Part shown: positions 4,629-11,241 of the stretch, piece after piece
How the letters are laid out: every line of letters starts with the position of its first letter
Numbering within the stretch: position 1 is the stretch's first letter
Assembly (NCBI GenBank): GCA_024276815.1
Contig: JAJRWM010000022.1
Coordinates: 1 to 11,241 of the forward strand
DNA: 11,241 nucleotides
Source: a bacterium
GTDB lineage: Bacteria > JACRDZ01 > JAJRWM01
Reading direction: 5' to 3'
Notes under the pieces: model-generated
What the model was told of the DNA's origin: nothing
Seen by the model: only the letters and a program-made list of their open reading frames with translations
Databases searched by the model: none
Program-made: the position numbers and the translations under genes

Positions 4629-6210
4629 ATTATCCGTAATTTTGCTGCTAACTATTGTCTGGGGAGGAAAATCTTTCCTTTACGCTCAGCCTGACCAAAA
4701 AAAATCACCCGGCGCGGACAAGGTACCGGTGGAGGTTATCGTGGCCGGGCGTTCTGACATCTCATCAAGTTTAAAAGCGACCGGAACGGTTGAAGCCTAT
4801 TTGAAGGCCGCGGTTTCCGCCCAGGTCGGCGGAGAGGTCACCAGGGTTTATACCAAGGAAGGCGAGATGATCGCGAAAGACGCGCCGCTGATCCAGATAG
4901 ATGATTATACTTTAAAGTTGCAGTTGGGCCGGGCCGAAGCCAACTTTATCGGTATGAAGTCGGGCTATGAATACATTAAACAAATCGCTGTGTTACAGGT
5001 TGAGACGCGCCTTAAACAGGCCCGGGCCGGCGCCGCCGCCGCCCTGGCTCAATATGAGTACGCTAAAAACATCGCGGAGACCGCCCTGAATACCAAGCTC
5101 AAACAGGCGAAAGCCAACCGGGACATCGCGGCCGCCCGTCTGAAACAATTAAAGTCCGGCGCCCGTCCCGAAGAGCGCGAGCAGGTCCTGGCGGCCCGGA
5201 ATTCAGCCCAGGCCAACTATGACAACGCTCTGAATAATTTTAAAAGGATAAAAAAACTATTCGCCCAGGGGGCGGTTTCCAACCAGCGGTATGATGACGC
5301 GAAAACCAGGGAGGAAGCGGCGGAAGCTCAACTGACAACGGCCATAGAAGCCTGGAACCTGGTTGAAAAGGGGGCCAGGGATGAGGATGTTGACTCGGCC
5401 GAAGCTAACCTGCGACAAGCGCAGGCCGCCTATGAACTGGTAAAAAAAGAAGTTGACTCCCAAAGCTGGGAAAAAGATATCGCGCTGGCCCGCTCCGCCT
5501 GGGAAAAAGCTGAGGCGAACCGGATACTGGCCGAAAAGCAGCTTGACAGCCGGGCCTACGAGGCCGATATCCGCCAGGCCGAAGCGCGTTACAAGGACGC
5601 CCGGGCCAACCTTAAAATCTTGCAGAGACAGGTTGAGCGGGCTTTGCTGAGAGCTCCCTTTGCCGGGATTGTTCACGACCGGCAAGTGGAGGTCGGCGAA
5701 ACGGTTTCGCCGGGTCGGCCGCTGATTAACGTAATCCAGTTAAGCAAAGTGAAGGTCGCTTCGGCTATCGGCGAGATCAGCGCTTCCCGGTTGAGCCTGG
5801 GCCAGTCCGTCAGGGTAACAATCGACGCTTATAACGGCCGGGAATTCACGGGCCGGATAACTGAAATAAGCCCGGCTGTCGACTCCAACAGCCGTACGGT
5901 AGCTCTGAAAGTCGAGCTTGACAATCCGGACAACCTGCTCAAGCCGGGGATGTTCGCCCGCCTCAGCGTTGAGCTGGCAAGACATGAAAAGGTGATTGTC
6001 GTGCCCAAGGATGTTCTGGTGGCTAAGGATGGGCGACAGTATGTTTATCTGGTTCGTAACGGCAAGGCGGTGGCCCGGGAGGTCGAGGTGGGCCTGGAAA
6101 GCGGAGACAGTTGGGAGATAACCAGCGGCCTGGAAGAAGGAGATACCGTGGTTTATATCGGCCAGAGCGGCCTGAGCGACGGTAAAGACGTAGTCATTGT
6201 CAACAAGTGA
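4612..6210 (+). CDS. RND efflux periplasmic adaptor (membrane-fusion protein, HlyD/AcrA type) with very long coiled-coil hairpin
   Basis: The product has 532 residues from ATG 4612 (AAGGGG at 4597-4602, 9 bases away); a GTG at 4594 is an inferior start. The signal peptide ends LYA|Q near residue 25, and there is no lipobox cysteine. Order of parts: membrane-proximal strand and first lipoyl half (about 66-97, SAQVGGEVTRVYTKEGEMI); an alanine-, lysine- and glutamate-rich coiled-coil hairpin (98-342); second lipoyl half (LLRAPFAGIVHDRQVEVGETV, 345-365); beta-barrel (about 378-455, including LKPGMFARL); C-terminal membrane-proximal domain (458-532). The hairpin tip R212-IKK-L216-FAQGAV-S223 fits the RxxxLxxxxxxS docking motif known from AcrA and MacA. 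AcrA-type proteins are about 380-400 residues; the surplus is all hairpin. It bridges the pump encoded downstream (19-bp gap) to the channel encoded upstream. A role in RND efflux is very likely. Confidence 0.93.
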   Translation: MNRKNKLSVILLLTIVWGGKSFLYAQPDQKKSPGADKVPVEVIVAGRSDISSSLKATGTVEAYLKAAVSAQVGGEVTRVYTKEGEMIAKDAPLIQIDDYTLKLQLGRAEANFIGMKSGYEYIKQIAVLQVETRLKQARAGAAAALAQYEYAKNIAETALNTKLKQAKANRDIAAARLKQLKSGARPEEREQVLAARNSAQANYDNALNNFKRIKKLFAQGAVSNQRYDDAKTREEAAEAQLTTAIEAWNLVEKGARDEDVDSAEANLRQAQAAYELVKKEVDSQSWEKDIALARSAWEKAEANRILAEKQLDSRAYEADIRQAEARYKDARANLKILQRQVERALLRAPFAGIVHDRQVEVGETVSPGRPLINVIQLSKVKVASAIGEISASRLSLGQSVRVTIDAYNGREFTGRITEISPAVDSNSRTVALKVELDNPDNLLKPGMFARLSVELARHEKVIVVPKDVLVAKDGRQYVYLVRNGKAVAREVEVGLESGDSWEITSGLEEGDTVVYIGQSGLSDGKDVVIVNK

Positions 6211-6229
6211 ATAAAAAGGTAACTATCAG

Positions 6230-9200
6230 ATGAAAACAACAGAACTCTCCGTTCAAAATCCGATCCTGGTGCTGATGGTCGTTTGCGCGTCGATTTTTAT
6301 TGGTATAACCTCGCTGACCAAGCTCAAGGTCGATCTTTTCCCTGATATCAAGTTCCCGGTGTTGGTCGTACTGACCGAATATCCGGGCGCGGCGCCTTCG
6401 GAAATTGAGGAGAACGTGGTTCGCCCCATTGAGGAAGCGGTGGCCAAGGTCGAACGGGTGAAAAGGATCTCCAGCGTTTCTCTGGAGGGCGTGTCCTATG
6501 TGATTATCGAGTTTAACTGGGGCACCAATATGGATTTCGCCTCCCTGGATGTTCGCGACAATCTTGACCGCATCAAGGGCCGTCTTCCCAAAGACGCCGA
6601 GGATTCAATTATCCAGCGTCAGGATTTTAACTCCCGTCCCGTAGTCTGGCTGAATCTAACCGGCGATTATCCGCTGGATCAGCTTAAAACCGTTGCCGAG
6701 GATGAATTCAAGAACCAGTTGGAGCGTATCGAGGGCGTCAGTTCTGTTGAAATTATGGGCGGACTGACCAGGGAAATCCAGATAAGGGTCGATCCCGAAC
6801 GTCTGACAGCGTACCGGCTGTCCATCCAGGATATTTCGCGGGCCATAAAGGGGGAAAATTTAAATCAGCGCGGCGGCCGCCTGACGGAAGGTAAGACAGA
6901 CCTGTTGGTGCGGACCGTTGGCCGTTTTATCACGGTTGATGAAATAAATGAGGTCATCGTGACCCATTTCCAGGGAGTGCCGGTTTACCTGAAAGACCTG
7001 GCGAAAGTCAGCGATACTTTCGCGGAGCGGCGCAGTTACTCCCGTTTGAACAAGAGACCCAGCGTCGGCCTGCTGATTTACAAGGAGTCGGATGGCAATA
7101 CCGTGGATGTGGCCACCAAATCAATTAAACGAATCGCCGAAATAAAAAAGAAACTCAAAAAGGGGATTACCACCAGCATCGTTTTTGACCAGTCGGAATA
7201 TATCAACAACTCGATCAACATGGTCAAGGAAGCGGCGATCAACGGTTCGATTATCTCGGTGATTGTTCTGTTCCTGTTTTTAGCCGACTGGCGCAGCACT
7301 TTGATTATTTCCCTGACCATACCCATTTCAGTCGTCACCACTTTCGGCCCCATTTATTTCAAGGGTATGACCTTGAATTTGCTGACTCTGGCCGGTCTCG
7401 CCTTGGGTATTGGTATGGTGGTTGACAACTCGATTGTGGTCCTGGAAAATATTTTCCGTCACATGTCGGAAGGGCAAAGCGCCCGCCATTCCTCGATCAC
7501 CGGTCCCAAGGAGGTTTCGCTGGCGGTCATGGCTTCCACGCTTACCACCCTGGCTGTTTTTATGCCGATCGCTTATGTCGAGGGCATCGCCGGCGAAATA
7601 TTCGCCGACCTGGCTTTCGCGGTCTTCTTCTCGCTGCTGGTTTCCCTGGTTGTCGCCTTTACGGTTATTCCAACCCTGGCGGCCCGTCTTTTGAAGAGGG
7701 GAAAAAGCAGCCTGGACGAGACGCGCAAAAAAATATACACCGGTTTAGCCGTAATCGGTCTCATAATCTTTTTCATCTCGGCCTATTTCTCGGTCAATAT
7801 CGGCATCACCGCCTACCTGATCGTGGTGGGACTGATTTTCGCCTGTTTCTTCTTTCGTAAACAAATCGCTTCTTTCACGTTGTCGGGCTACCATTCGATT
7901 ATCAGCGCGGTGGTCGGTAAATGGTACTGGAAGACCGCGCTGTTCCTGATAATTATACTCCTGACGATCATATCGGTAAAGATCAAGCCCGGCATGCAGT
8001 TCTTTCCCCCGGGCAAGGAGAAGAGTGTTCAGATTACCATGGAGTTACCGGTTGGCTCCAGCCTGGAAAACTCGGACCGCATCGCCAGGGACATGGAGAA
8101 GATAGTGACGGAATATTCCGAAGTGGAATCAGCCGCTGTCAATACCGAGCCGGAAACAATCACTGTCACCCTGAAATTCCCTGAGGAATCAGAGGATGAC
8201 CGCATCGATGAGATTGTCAACGAATTAAGAACGAAAACCTCACAAATACCCGACACTGTCAGCCGGATAAAAAAGGTTGGTGGTATGCGGGGCGGTCGCC
8301 ATGGCGGCGGCGCGGATCTGCAGATTAACGTTCATGGGGATGATTTGAATGTTTTGAAAAATTTGGCGGAACAGATTTTAAACCGGATTAAGAAGATCGA
8401 CGGTATTATCTCCCCGGATATCTCCTATAAGGAAGGTCGCCCTGAGTTGCAGGTGCATATTGACAAGAAAAAAGCCGGGGATCAAAAGCTTAACACCAGG
8501 ACGATTTCCGATATTATCCAGGCGAGTATCGCCGGGGGGACCGCCACCCAGTTTCAGGAAGGCGATAAAGAGTATGACATATTGGTCAAGCTGAATGAGA
8601 ACGAGGTGAAAAGCCGGGACGATATCGCCAATCTGCCGCTCACCGGCGGTCTGCTGGTCTCGGATGTCGCGAAATTAGTTTGGCAACGGGGGCCGGTCAA
8701 AATCGAGCGAGCCGACCAAAAACGCAAGGTTGAAGTCACGGCTAACATCCAGGAGGGTATCCCCCTGGGTGATATCATGGCGTTGATTACCACGCCGGAA
8801 AAAACCGGGGCGATTGATGATATTGTAGTGCCTGACGGTTATGAAATTGAATTCGGCGGTGAAGGGCGCGACATGACAGAAGCTTTTGGCGAGTTGTTCA
8901 AGGCTCTGGGAATCGCCATAGTTTTGGTGTATATGATTATGGCCGCTAAGTTCGGTTCTCTGGCCCAGCAGTTTATTATCATGTTCACCGTACCGCTTTC
9001 AATCATCGGGGTTTTCTTTGGTCTGAAGCTGGCCGGATTAAACGTCAGCATCACGGCCATGATCGGGGTTATCATGCTGGCCGGGATCGTGGTCAACAAC
9101 GCCATTTTGCTGATCGATTACGTAAACATCTCCCGCGGCCGCGGACTTGGCCGCAAGGACGCTATCGTGAAAGCCGGCGAAGTGCGGTTGCGGCCGATTA

Positions 9201-9496
9201 TGATGACCACCCTGACCACGATCCTGGGGATGCTGCCCATGGCTCTGGGGATTGGCGCCGGCGTGGAGTTTTACCAGCCGCTGGCGGTTACTGTTATCGG
9301 TGGTTTGACCTTTTCGACTATCTTGAGCCTGATCTTCATCCCGGCTCTTTACGATATGTTTGATGAAGCCAATATCTGGCTGAGTCGATGGGCCAGGCGT
9401 ATCTTTATCGGTGAAATCGTCGCCGGGCCGGCCGAAGAAGTTAGCGACCCGGAGTCGGCGGAACGGACCGGGCAACCGGGCGATATCCTCGATTAA
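6230..9496 (+). CDS. RND-family multidrug efflux pump, inner-membrane transporter (HAE1/AcrB-like)
   Basis: The product has 1088 residues from ATG 6230 (AAAAAGG about 10 bases upstream). The N-terminal TM1 (10-29) is followed by KVDLFPDIKFPVL and the porter subdomain sequence YPGAAPSEIEENVVRPIEEA, classic for the family. TM2-TM6 span roughly 338-485, TM7 566-584, TM8-TM12 886-1042, with two large periplasmic loops (30-335 and 585-885). TM4 has GMVVDNSIVVLEN (D399-N400, where AcrB has Asp407-Asp408), and TM10 has GIVVNNAILLIDY (N956 in place of AcrB Lys940). Both variants are familiar in non-enteric HAE1 pumps. Two additional hydrophobic stretches lie between TM6 and TM7 (about 503-520 and 522-542). 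A glycine-rich segment lies at 684-694. The tail after TM12 is short and acidic. It acts as a trimeric proton/drug antiporter with the adaptor and channel of this operon; substrate unknown. Confidence 0.95.
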   Translation: MKTTELSVQNPILVLMVVCASIFIGITSLTKLKVDLFPDIKFPVLVVLTEYPGAAPSEIEENVVRPIEEAVAKVERVKRISSVSLEGVSYVIIEFNWGTNMDFASLDVRDNLDRIKGRLPKDAEDSIIQRQDFNSRPVVWLNLTGDYPLDQLKTVAEDEFKNQLERIEGVSSVEIMGGLTREIQIRVDPERLTAYRLSIQDISRAIKGENLNQRGGRLTEGKTDLLVRTVGRFITVDEINEVIVTHFQGVPVYLKDLAKVSDTFAERRSYSRLNKRPSVGLLIYKESDGNTVDVATKSIKRIAEIKKKLKKGITTSIVFDQSEYINNSINMVKEAAINGSIISVIVLFLFLADWRSTLIISLTIPISVVTTFGPIYFKGMTLNLLTLAGLALGIGMVVDNSIVVLENIFRHMSEGQSARHSSITGPKEVSLAVMASTLTTLAVFMPIAYVEGIAGEIFADLAFAVFFSLLVSLVVAFTVIPTLAARLLKRGKSSLDETRKKIYTGLAVIGLIIFFISAYFSVNIGITAYLIVVGLIFACFFFRKQIASFTLSGYHSIISAVVGKWYWKTALFLIIILLTIISVKIKPGMQFFPPGKEKSVQITMELPVGSSLENSDRIARDMEKIVTEYSEVESAAVNTEPETITVTLKFPEESEDDRIDEIVNELRTKTSQIPDTVSRIKKVGGMRGGRHGGGADLQINVHGDDLNVLKNLAEQILNRIKKIDGIISPDISYKEGRPELQVHIDKKKAGDQKLNTRTISDIIQASIAGGTATQFQEGDKEYDILVKLNENEVKSRDDIANLPLTGGLLVSDVAKLVWQRGPVKIERADQKRKVEVTANIQEGIPLGDIMALITTPEKTGAIDDIVVPDGYEIEFGGEGRDMTEAFGELFKALGIAIVLVYMIMAAKFGSLAQQFIIMFTVPLSIIGVFFGLKLAGLNVSITAMIGVIMLAGIVVNNAILLIDYVNISRGRGLGRKDAIVKAGEVRLRPIMMTTLTTILGMLPMALGIGAGVEFYQPLAVTVIGGLTFSTILSLIFIPALYDMFDEANIWLSRWARRIFIGEIVAGPAEEVSDPESAERTGQPGDILD

Positions 9497-9516
9497 CAGG
9501 CCGGTGGGCCTGTTTT
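9495..9516 (+). terminator. Probable intrinsic terminator of the efflux operon
   Basis: AACAGGCC-GGTG-GGCCTGTT forms a perfect 8-pair stem with a 4-base loop, starting within the pump's stop codon, and ends in four T's (9513-9516). The T-tract is short, so termination may be incomplete. Confidence 0.55.
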
Positions 9517-9527
9517 AATGGCCTTCA

Positions 9528-9542
9528 CAGGCTTGCAGCCTG
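9528..9542 (+). repeat. Second hairpin CAGGCT-TGC-AGCCTG
   Basis: A perfect six-pair stem with a three-base loop, 11 bases after the first hairpin. No T-tract follows, so it is more likely an RNA-stabilising or processing element than a second terminator. A four-pair hairpin (TGCC-TTC-GGCA) follows near 9550-9560. Confidence 0.35.
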
Positions 9543-9573
9543 GGGATGTTTGCCTTCGGCATATCAAATTCGC

Positions 9574-9602
9574 TTGCAAAAAGTAACGATATTGATTAGT
9601 AT
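9574..9602 (+). promoter_or_regulatory. Candidate promoter for the GT-C glycosyltransferase
   Basis: TTGCAA (9574-9579; 4/6) and TAGTAT (9597-9602; 4/6) are separated by 17 bp. Transcription would start at about 9608-9610, at or next to the ATG at 9611, giving an essentially leaderless mRNA. This agrees with the absence of a Shine-Dalgarno. The box matches are modest, so the call is tentative. Confidence 0.35.
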
Positions 9603-9606
9603 CGTT
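9585..9606. repeat. Inverted repeat AACGATA-N8-TATCGTT before the glycosyltransferase
   Basis: Seven-base perfect arms flank eight bases and cover the candidate -10 of the downstream gene, ending 4 bases before the start codon. This position fits an operator. It could also be an RNA hairpin near the start if transcription begins further upstream. Confidence 0.45.
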
Positions 9607-9610
9607 GGTA

Positions 9611-11128
9611 ATGAAAAAATCACAAATATTAATCCTTTTTATCCTGGCCCTGCTGGTTAGCGCGGTTATCCTGCCCAACGGCAAAACTGTTCCCGGAAGA
9701 GATTCCGGCGTCTTCCTTTACACGGGGCAAAGAGTGTTGGCGGGCGAAATACCTTATCGTGATTTGTGGGATCACAAGCCGCCGCTCATTTATTTGCTCA
9801 ACGTTCTGGGGCTTTTTATCGCCGGGGGCTCGATCTGGGGAGTGGTTTTTCTCGAATTTTTATCAGCGGCGGCGGCCGCGTTGATTTGTTTTTACCTGAT
9901 TAAAAAATATTTCGGTCTGTTTCCGGCCCTGCTCGGCACACTGGCTTTTCTGGCCGGTCTCGCGACCGTCTTACAGGGAGGTAATTTCACCGAGGAATTC
10001 GCGCTACCGTTCCAATTCGCCTCCCTTTACATCTTCGCCAAAGCTGACCCGGATAGTGACTACGCCGCCGCCGGTTTTTATATCGGCGTTTTATCGGCTA
10101 TTTGTTTTTATCTGAGACAAAATTTAATCTCGGTGGGAGCGGCCATTGTTATTTATATTGTTTGGCGGAGGCTGAAACAGCGGAAGTGGCGCCAACTGAA
10201 CAAGGATTTAGCCGTTATTACATCAGGCGCCCTGGTTGTCACCTTCATAATTATCTTTTATTTTTTAGCGAATGATGCCCTGGCCGCGTTCTGGGACGTC
10301 GCTTTCCGCCATAATTTTATTTACTCGAAGGCCTCTAACTCCGCCCGCTTTAAATCGTTTATCTCCGGGATAAAAACGCTTCCCCTGACCTTGGTAGTTA
10401 TCATTACCTGGTGCTGGTCTGTTTATCGCCGGTATTCAGATAAAGCGGAGAATTACCCACCCGTCCTGGTGGTCACGCTGATTGGCCTGCCGATAGAGTT
10501 TTTATTCAGCAATCTTCGGGGAGTGCCTCACGGCCATTACTATTTGCCCTGGCTGCCCTACCTCGCGGTTCTAAGCGGATTTTTCGCCTGGTATCTTATC
10601 AACCTGGTCAGCAAGGCGAACCGCTGGAAAAATTACGCCGTAGCCACGGTTGAAGTATTATTGGCGCTCCTGTTAATCGGCTTCAGCGTCTATCCGGCGA
10701 AAAAGCCTTTACTGGCCAAATATAACGAGATGTTCCTGGCGTATCAGGGACAATACAGAAGCTACTCTTCTCTAAGATACCAGGCCGCCAGGTACGCCGC
10801 CGAGACCACCGGAAAGGATGATTACATCCTGGTCTGGGGCGCCGAGGCGATGATTTATTTTTTGTCGGGGAGACGTTCTCCGACCCGCTTTTTCTACCAG
10901 TACCCCCTTATCACAAAAGGCTACACCAGCGAGTCGCTGATGGTGGAATTTTTCGACGCTATTAATTCCCGAAAACCCAAACTTGTCATTGACACTCTGG
11001 GCATTCCACTTACCAGAAGCGGGATGTCCTGGCCTCACTTCAGTGAGTTTAAAGAAATCGCCAGGGATTATGTGGTGGACAAAAAAATACAGAACTGGAT
11101 ATTTTACACCCGAAAACCAGGGGCTTGA
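9611..11128 (+). CDS. GT-C (ArnT/PMT-like, GT39-type) polytopic membrane glycosyltransferase
   Basis: The product has 505 residues from ATG 9611; a TTG at 9605 is unlikely since it lies in an inverted repeat. The N-terminus is TM1 (5-22), followed by the first periplasmic loop R30-D31-SGVFLYTGQ, then GEIPYRDLWDHKPPLIYLL (45-63). This is the signature of lipid-linked-sugar transferases related to ArnT and protein-O-mannosyltransferases, with an acidic catalytic residue (D31) in loop 1. About ten further hydrophobic segments run to residue 360, including HYYLPWLPYLAV (309-320). A soluble C-terminal domain (365-505) follows, with DDYILVWGAEAMIYFLSGRR. The family moves a sugar from polyprenyl-phosphate to a lipid, glycan or protein in the periplasm or outer leaflet; donor and acceptor cannot be inferred here. 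It follows the efflux operon by 114 bp containing a terminator and appears to be its own transcription unit. Confidence 0.85.
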   Translation: MKKSQILILFILALLVSAVILPNGKTVPGRDSGVFLYTGQRVLAGEIPYRDLWDHKPPLIYLLNVLGLFIAGGSIWGVVFLEFLSAAAAALICFYLIKKYFGLFPALLGTLAFLAGLATVLQGGNFTEEFALPFQFASLYIFAKADPDSDYAAAGFYIGVLSAICFYLRQNLISVGAAIVIYIVWRRLKQRKWRQLNKDLAVITSGALVVTFIIIFYFLANDALAAFWDVAFRHNFIYSKASNSARFKSFISGIKTLPLTLVVIITWCWSVYRRYSDKAENYPPVLVVTLIGLPIEFLFSNLRGVPHGHYYLPWLPYLAVLSGFFAWYLINLVSKANRWKNYAVATVEVLLALLLIGFSVYPAKKPLLAKYNEMFLAYQGQYRSYSSLRYQAARYAAETTGKDDYILVWGAEAMIYFLSGRRSPTRFFYQYPLITKGYTSESLMVEFFDAINSRKPKLVIDTLGIPLTRSGMSWPHFSEFKEIARDYVVDKKIQNWIFYTRKPGA

Positions 11129-11241
11129 TTCGCTCCGGGATCGTTTTGGCTCCAATTCCCCGGCTGGCCTTATCGGTTGGGAATCTCCTCCCGGCAAAAA
11201 AATACCCGTACTTTGTCTGATACCTGATGTTATCCGACAAA
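11129..11241. other. Non-coding tail of the window
   Basis: After the glycosyltransferase stop, 113 bases show no convincing gene. A minus-strand open stretch here only mirrors the end of the glycosyltransferase. The only structured element seen is the inverted repeat listed separately at the very end. Confidence 0.5.
11212..11241. repeat. Inverted repeat at the window edge (11-bp arms, one mismatch)
   Basis: TTTGTCTGATA (11212-11222) and TATCCGACAAA (11231-11241) are inverted with 10 of 11 positions matching around an 8-base centre. The right arm ends exactly at the last base, so the repeat may extend further. It could be an operator, a hairpin or a mobile-element end; the downstream sequence needed to decide is absent. 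Confidence 0.4.

Noticed and set aside
5257-5685. Minus-strand open frame of 142 codons inside the adaptor gene
   Set aside because: It mirrors the alanine-rich coiled-coil codons on the other strand; no domain or ribosome-binding site was seen.
9038-9475. Minus-strand open frame of 145 codons inside the pump gene
   Set aside because: It is antisense to conserved TM10-TM12, with low-complexity content rich in G, Q, D and H and no plausible start signals.
4612-9496. Heavy-metal (HME/CusA-type) rather than drug (HAE1) pump
   Set aside because: The TM4 sequence and the adaptor lack the methionine/histidine metal-relay features I would expect; the HHGG-like HGGG at 691-694 is a short glycine-rich linker only.
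2638-9496. A mobile or horizontally acquired resistance island
   Set aside because: No transposase, integrase, flanking repeats or obvious composition shift was seen; the operon looks native.
10772-11240. Minus-strand open frames opposite the glycosyltransferase end (10772-11197 and 11049-11240)
   Set aside because: They are largely antisense to the conserved C-terminal domain and have no recognisable family. I left open that a gene beyond the window could start nearby.

Overview
The window reads as a chromosomal segment from a diderm (Gram-negative-type) bacterium of moderate GC. It carries a complete tripartite efflux system with a TolC-type outer-membrane channel, several Sec signal peptides, and a lone two-CW mini-protein of a kind I associate with Desulfobacterota-like and other anaerobic lineages. 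I cannot name the species. I see no mobile element, tRNA, rRNA or CRISPR array, and no obvious compositional island.

Layout. (1) 1-967, minus strand: the 5' part of a gene whose product joins a mannosyl-3-phosphoglycerate-phosphatase-type HAD domain in frame to the start of a Maf-type nucleotide pyrophosphatase. The gene leaves the window at base 1. (2) 1116-2147, plus strand: a secreted, seven-repeat PQQ-like beta-propeller protein, divergent from (1). (3) 2167-2364, minus strand: a 65-residue, seven-cysteine two-CW protein, convergent with (2), with its own near-consensus promoter. (4) 2525-9496, plus strand: an efflux operon of a TetR-family regulator, a TolC-like channel, an RND membrane-fusion adaptor and an RND inner-membrane pump. 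The genes overlap or are separated by 19 nt or less. They follow one TTGACA/TATCAT promoter with an operator-like inverted repeat just downstream, and the operon ends in a hairpin. (5) 9611-11128, plus strand: a polytopic GT-C/ArnT-like glycosyltransferase, separated from the operon by 114 bp of hairpins and its own weak promoter candidate. (6) 11129-11241: non-coding, ending in an inverted repeat cut by the window edge.

How the genes work together. The tet regulator probably represses its own operon. The pump captures substrate in the inner membrane or periplasm, and the adaptor bridges it to the channel. The adaptor carries the RxxxLxxxxxxS tip motif known from TolC-docking adaptors, which fits the channel gene next to it. 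The two flanking enzymes and the propeller protein have no evident functional link to the pump.

The operon layout is conventional. The features I would look at twice are the HAD-Maf fusion, the very long adaptor hairpin with symmetric breaks, a probable extra pair of membrane helices in the pump, the operator architecture of the tet promoter, and the small two-CW gene. I did not find convincing evidence of a wholly new system.
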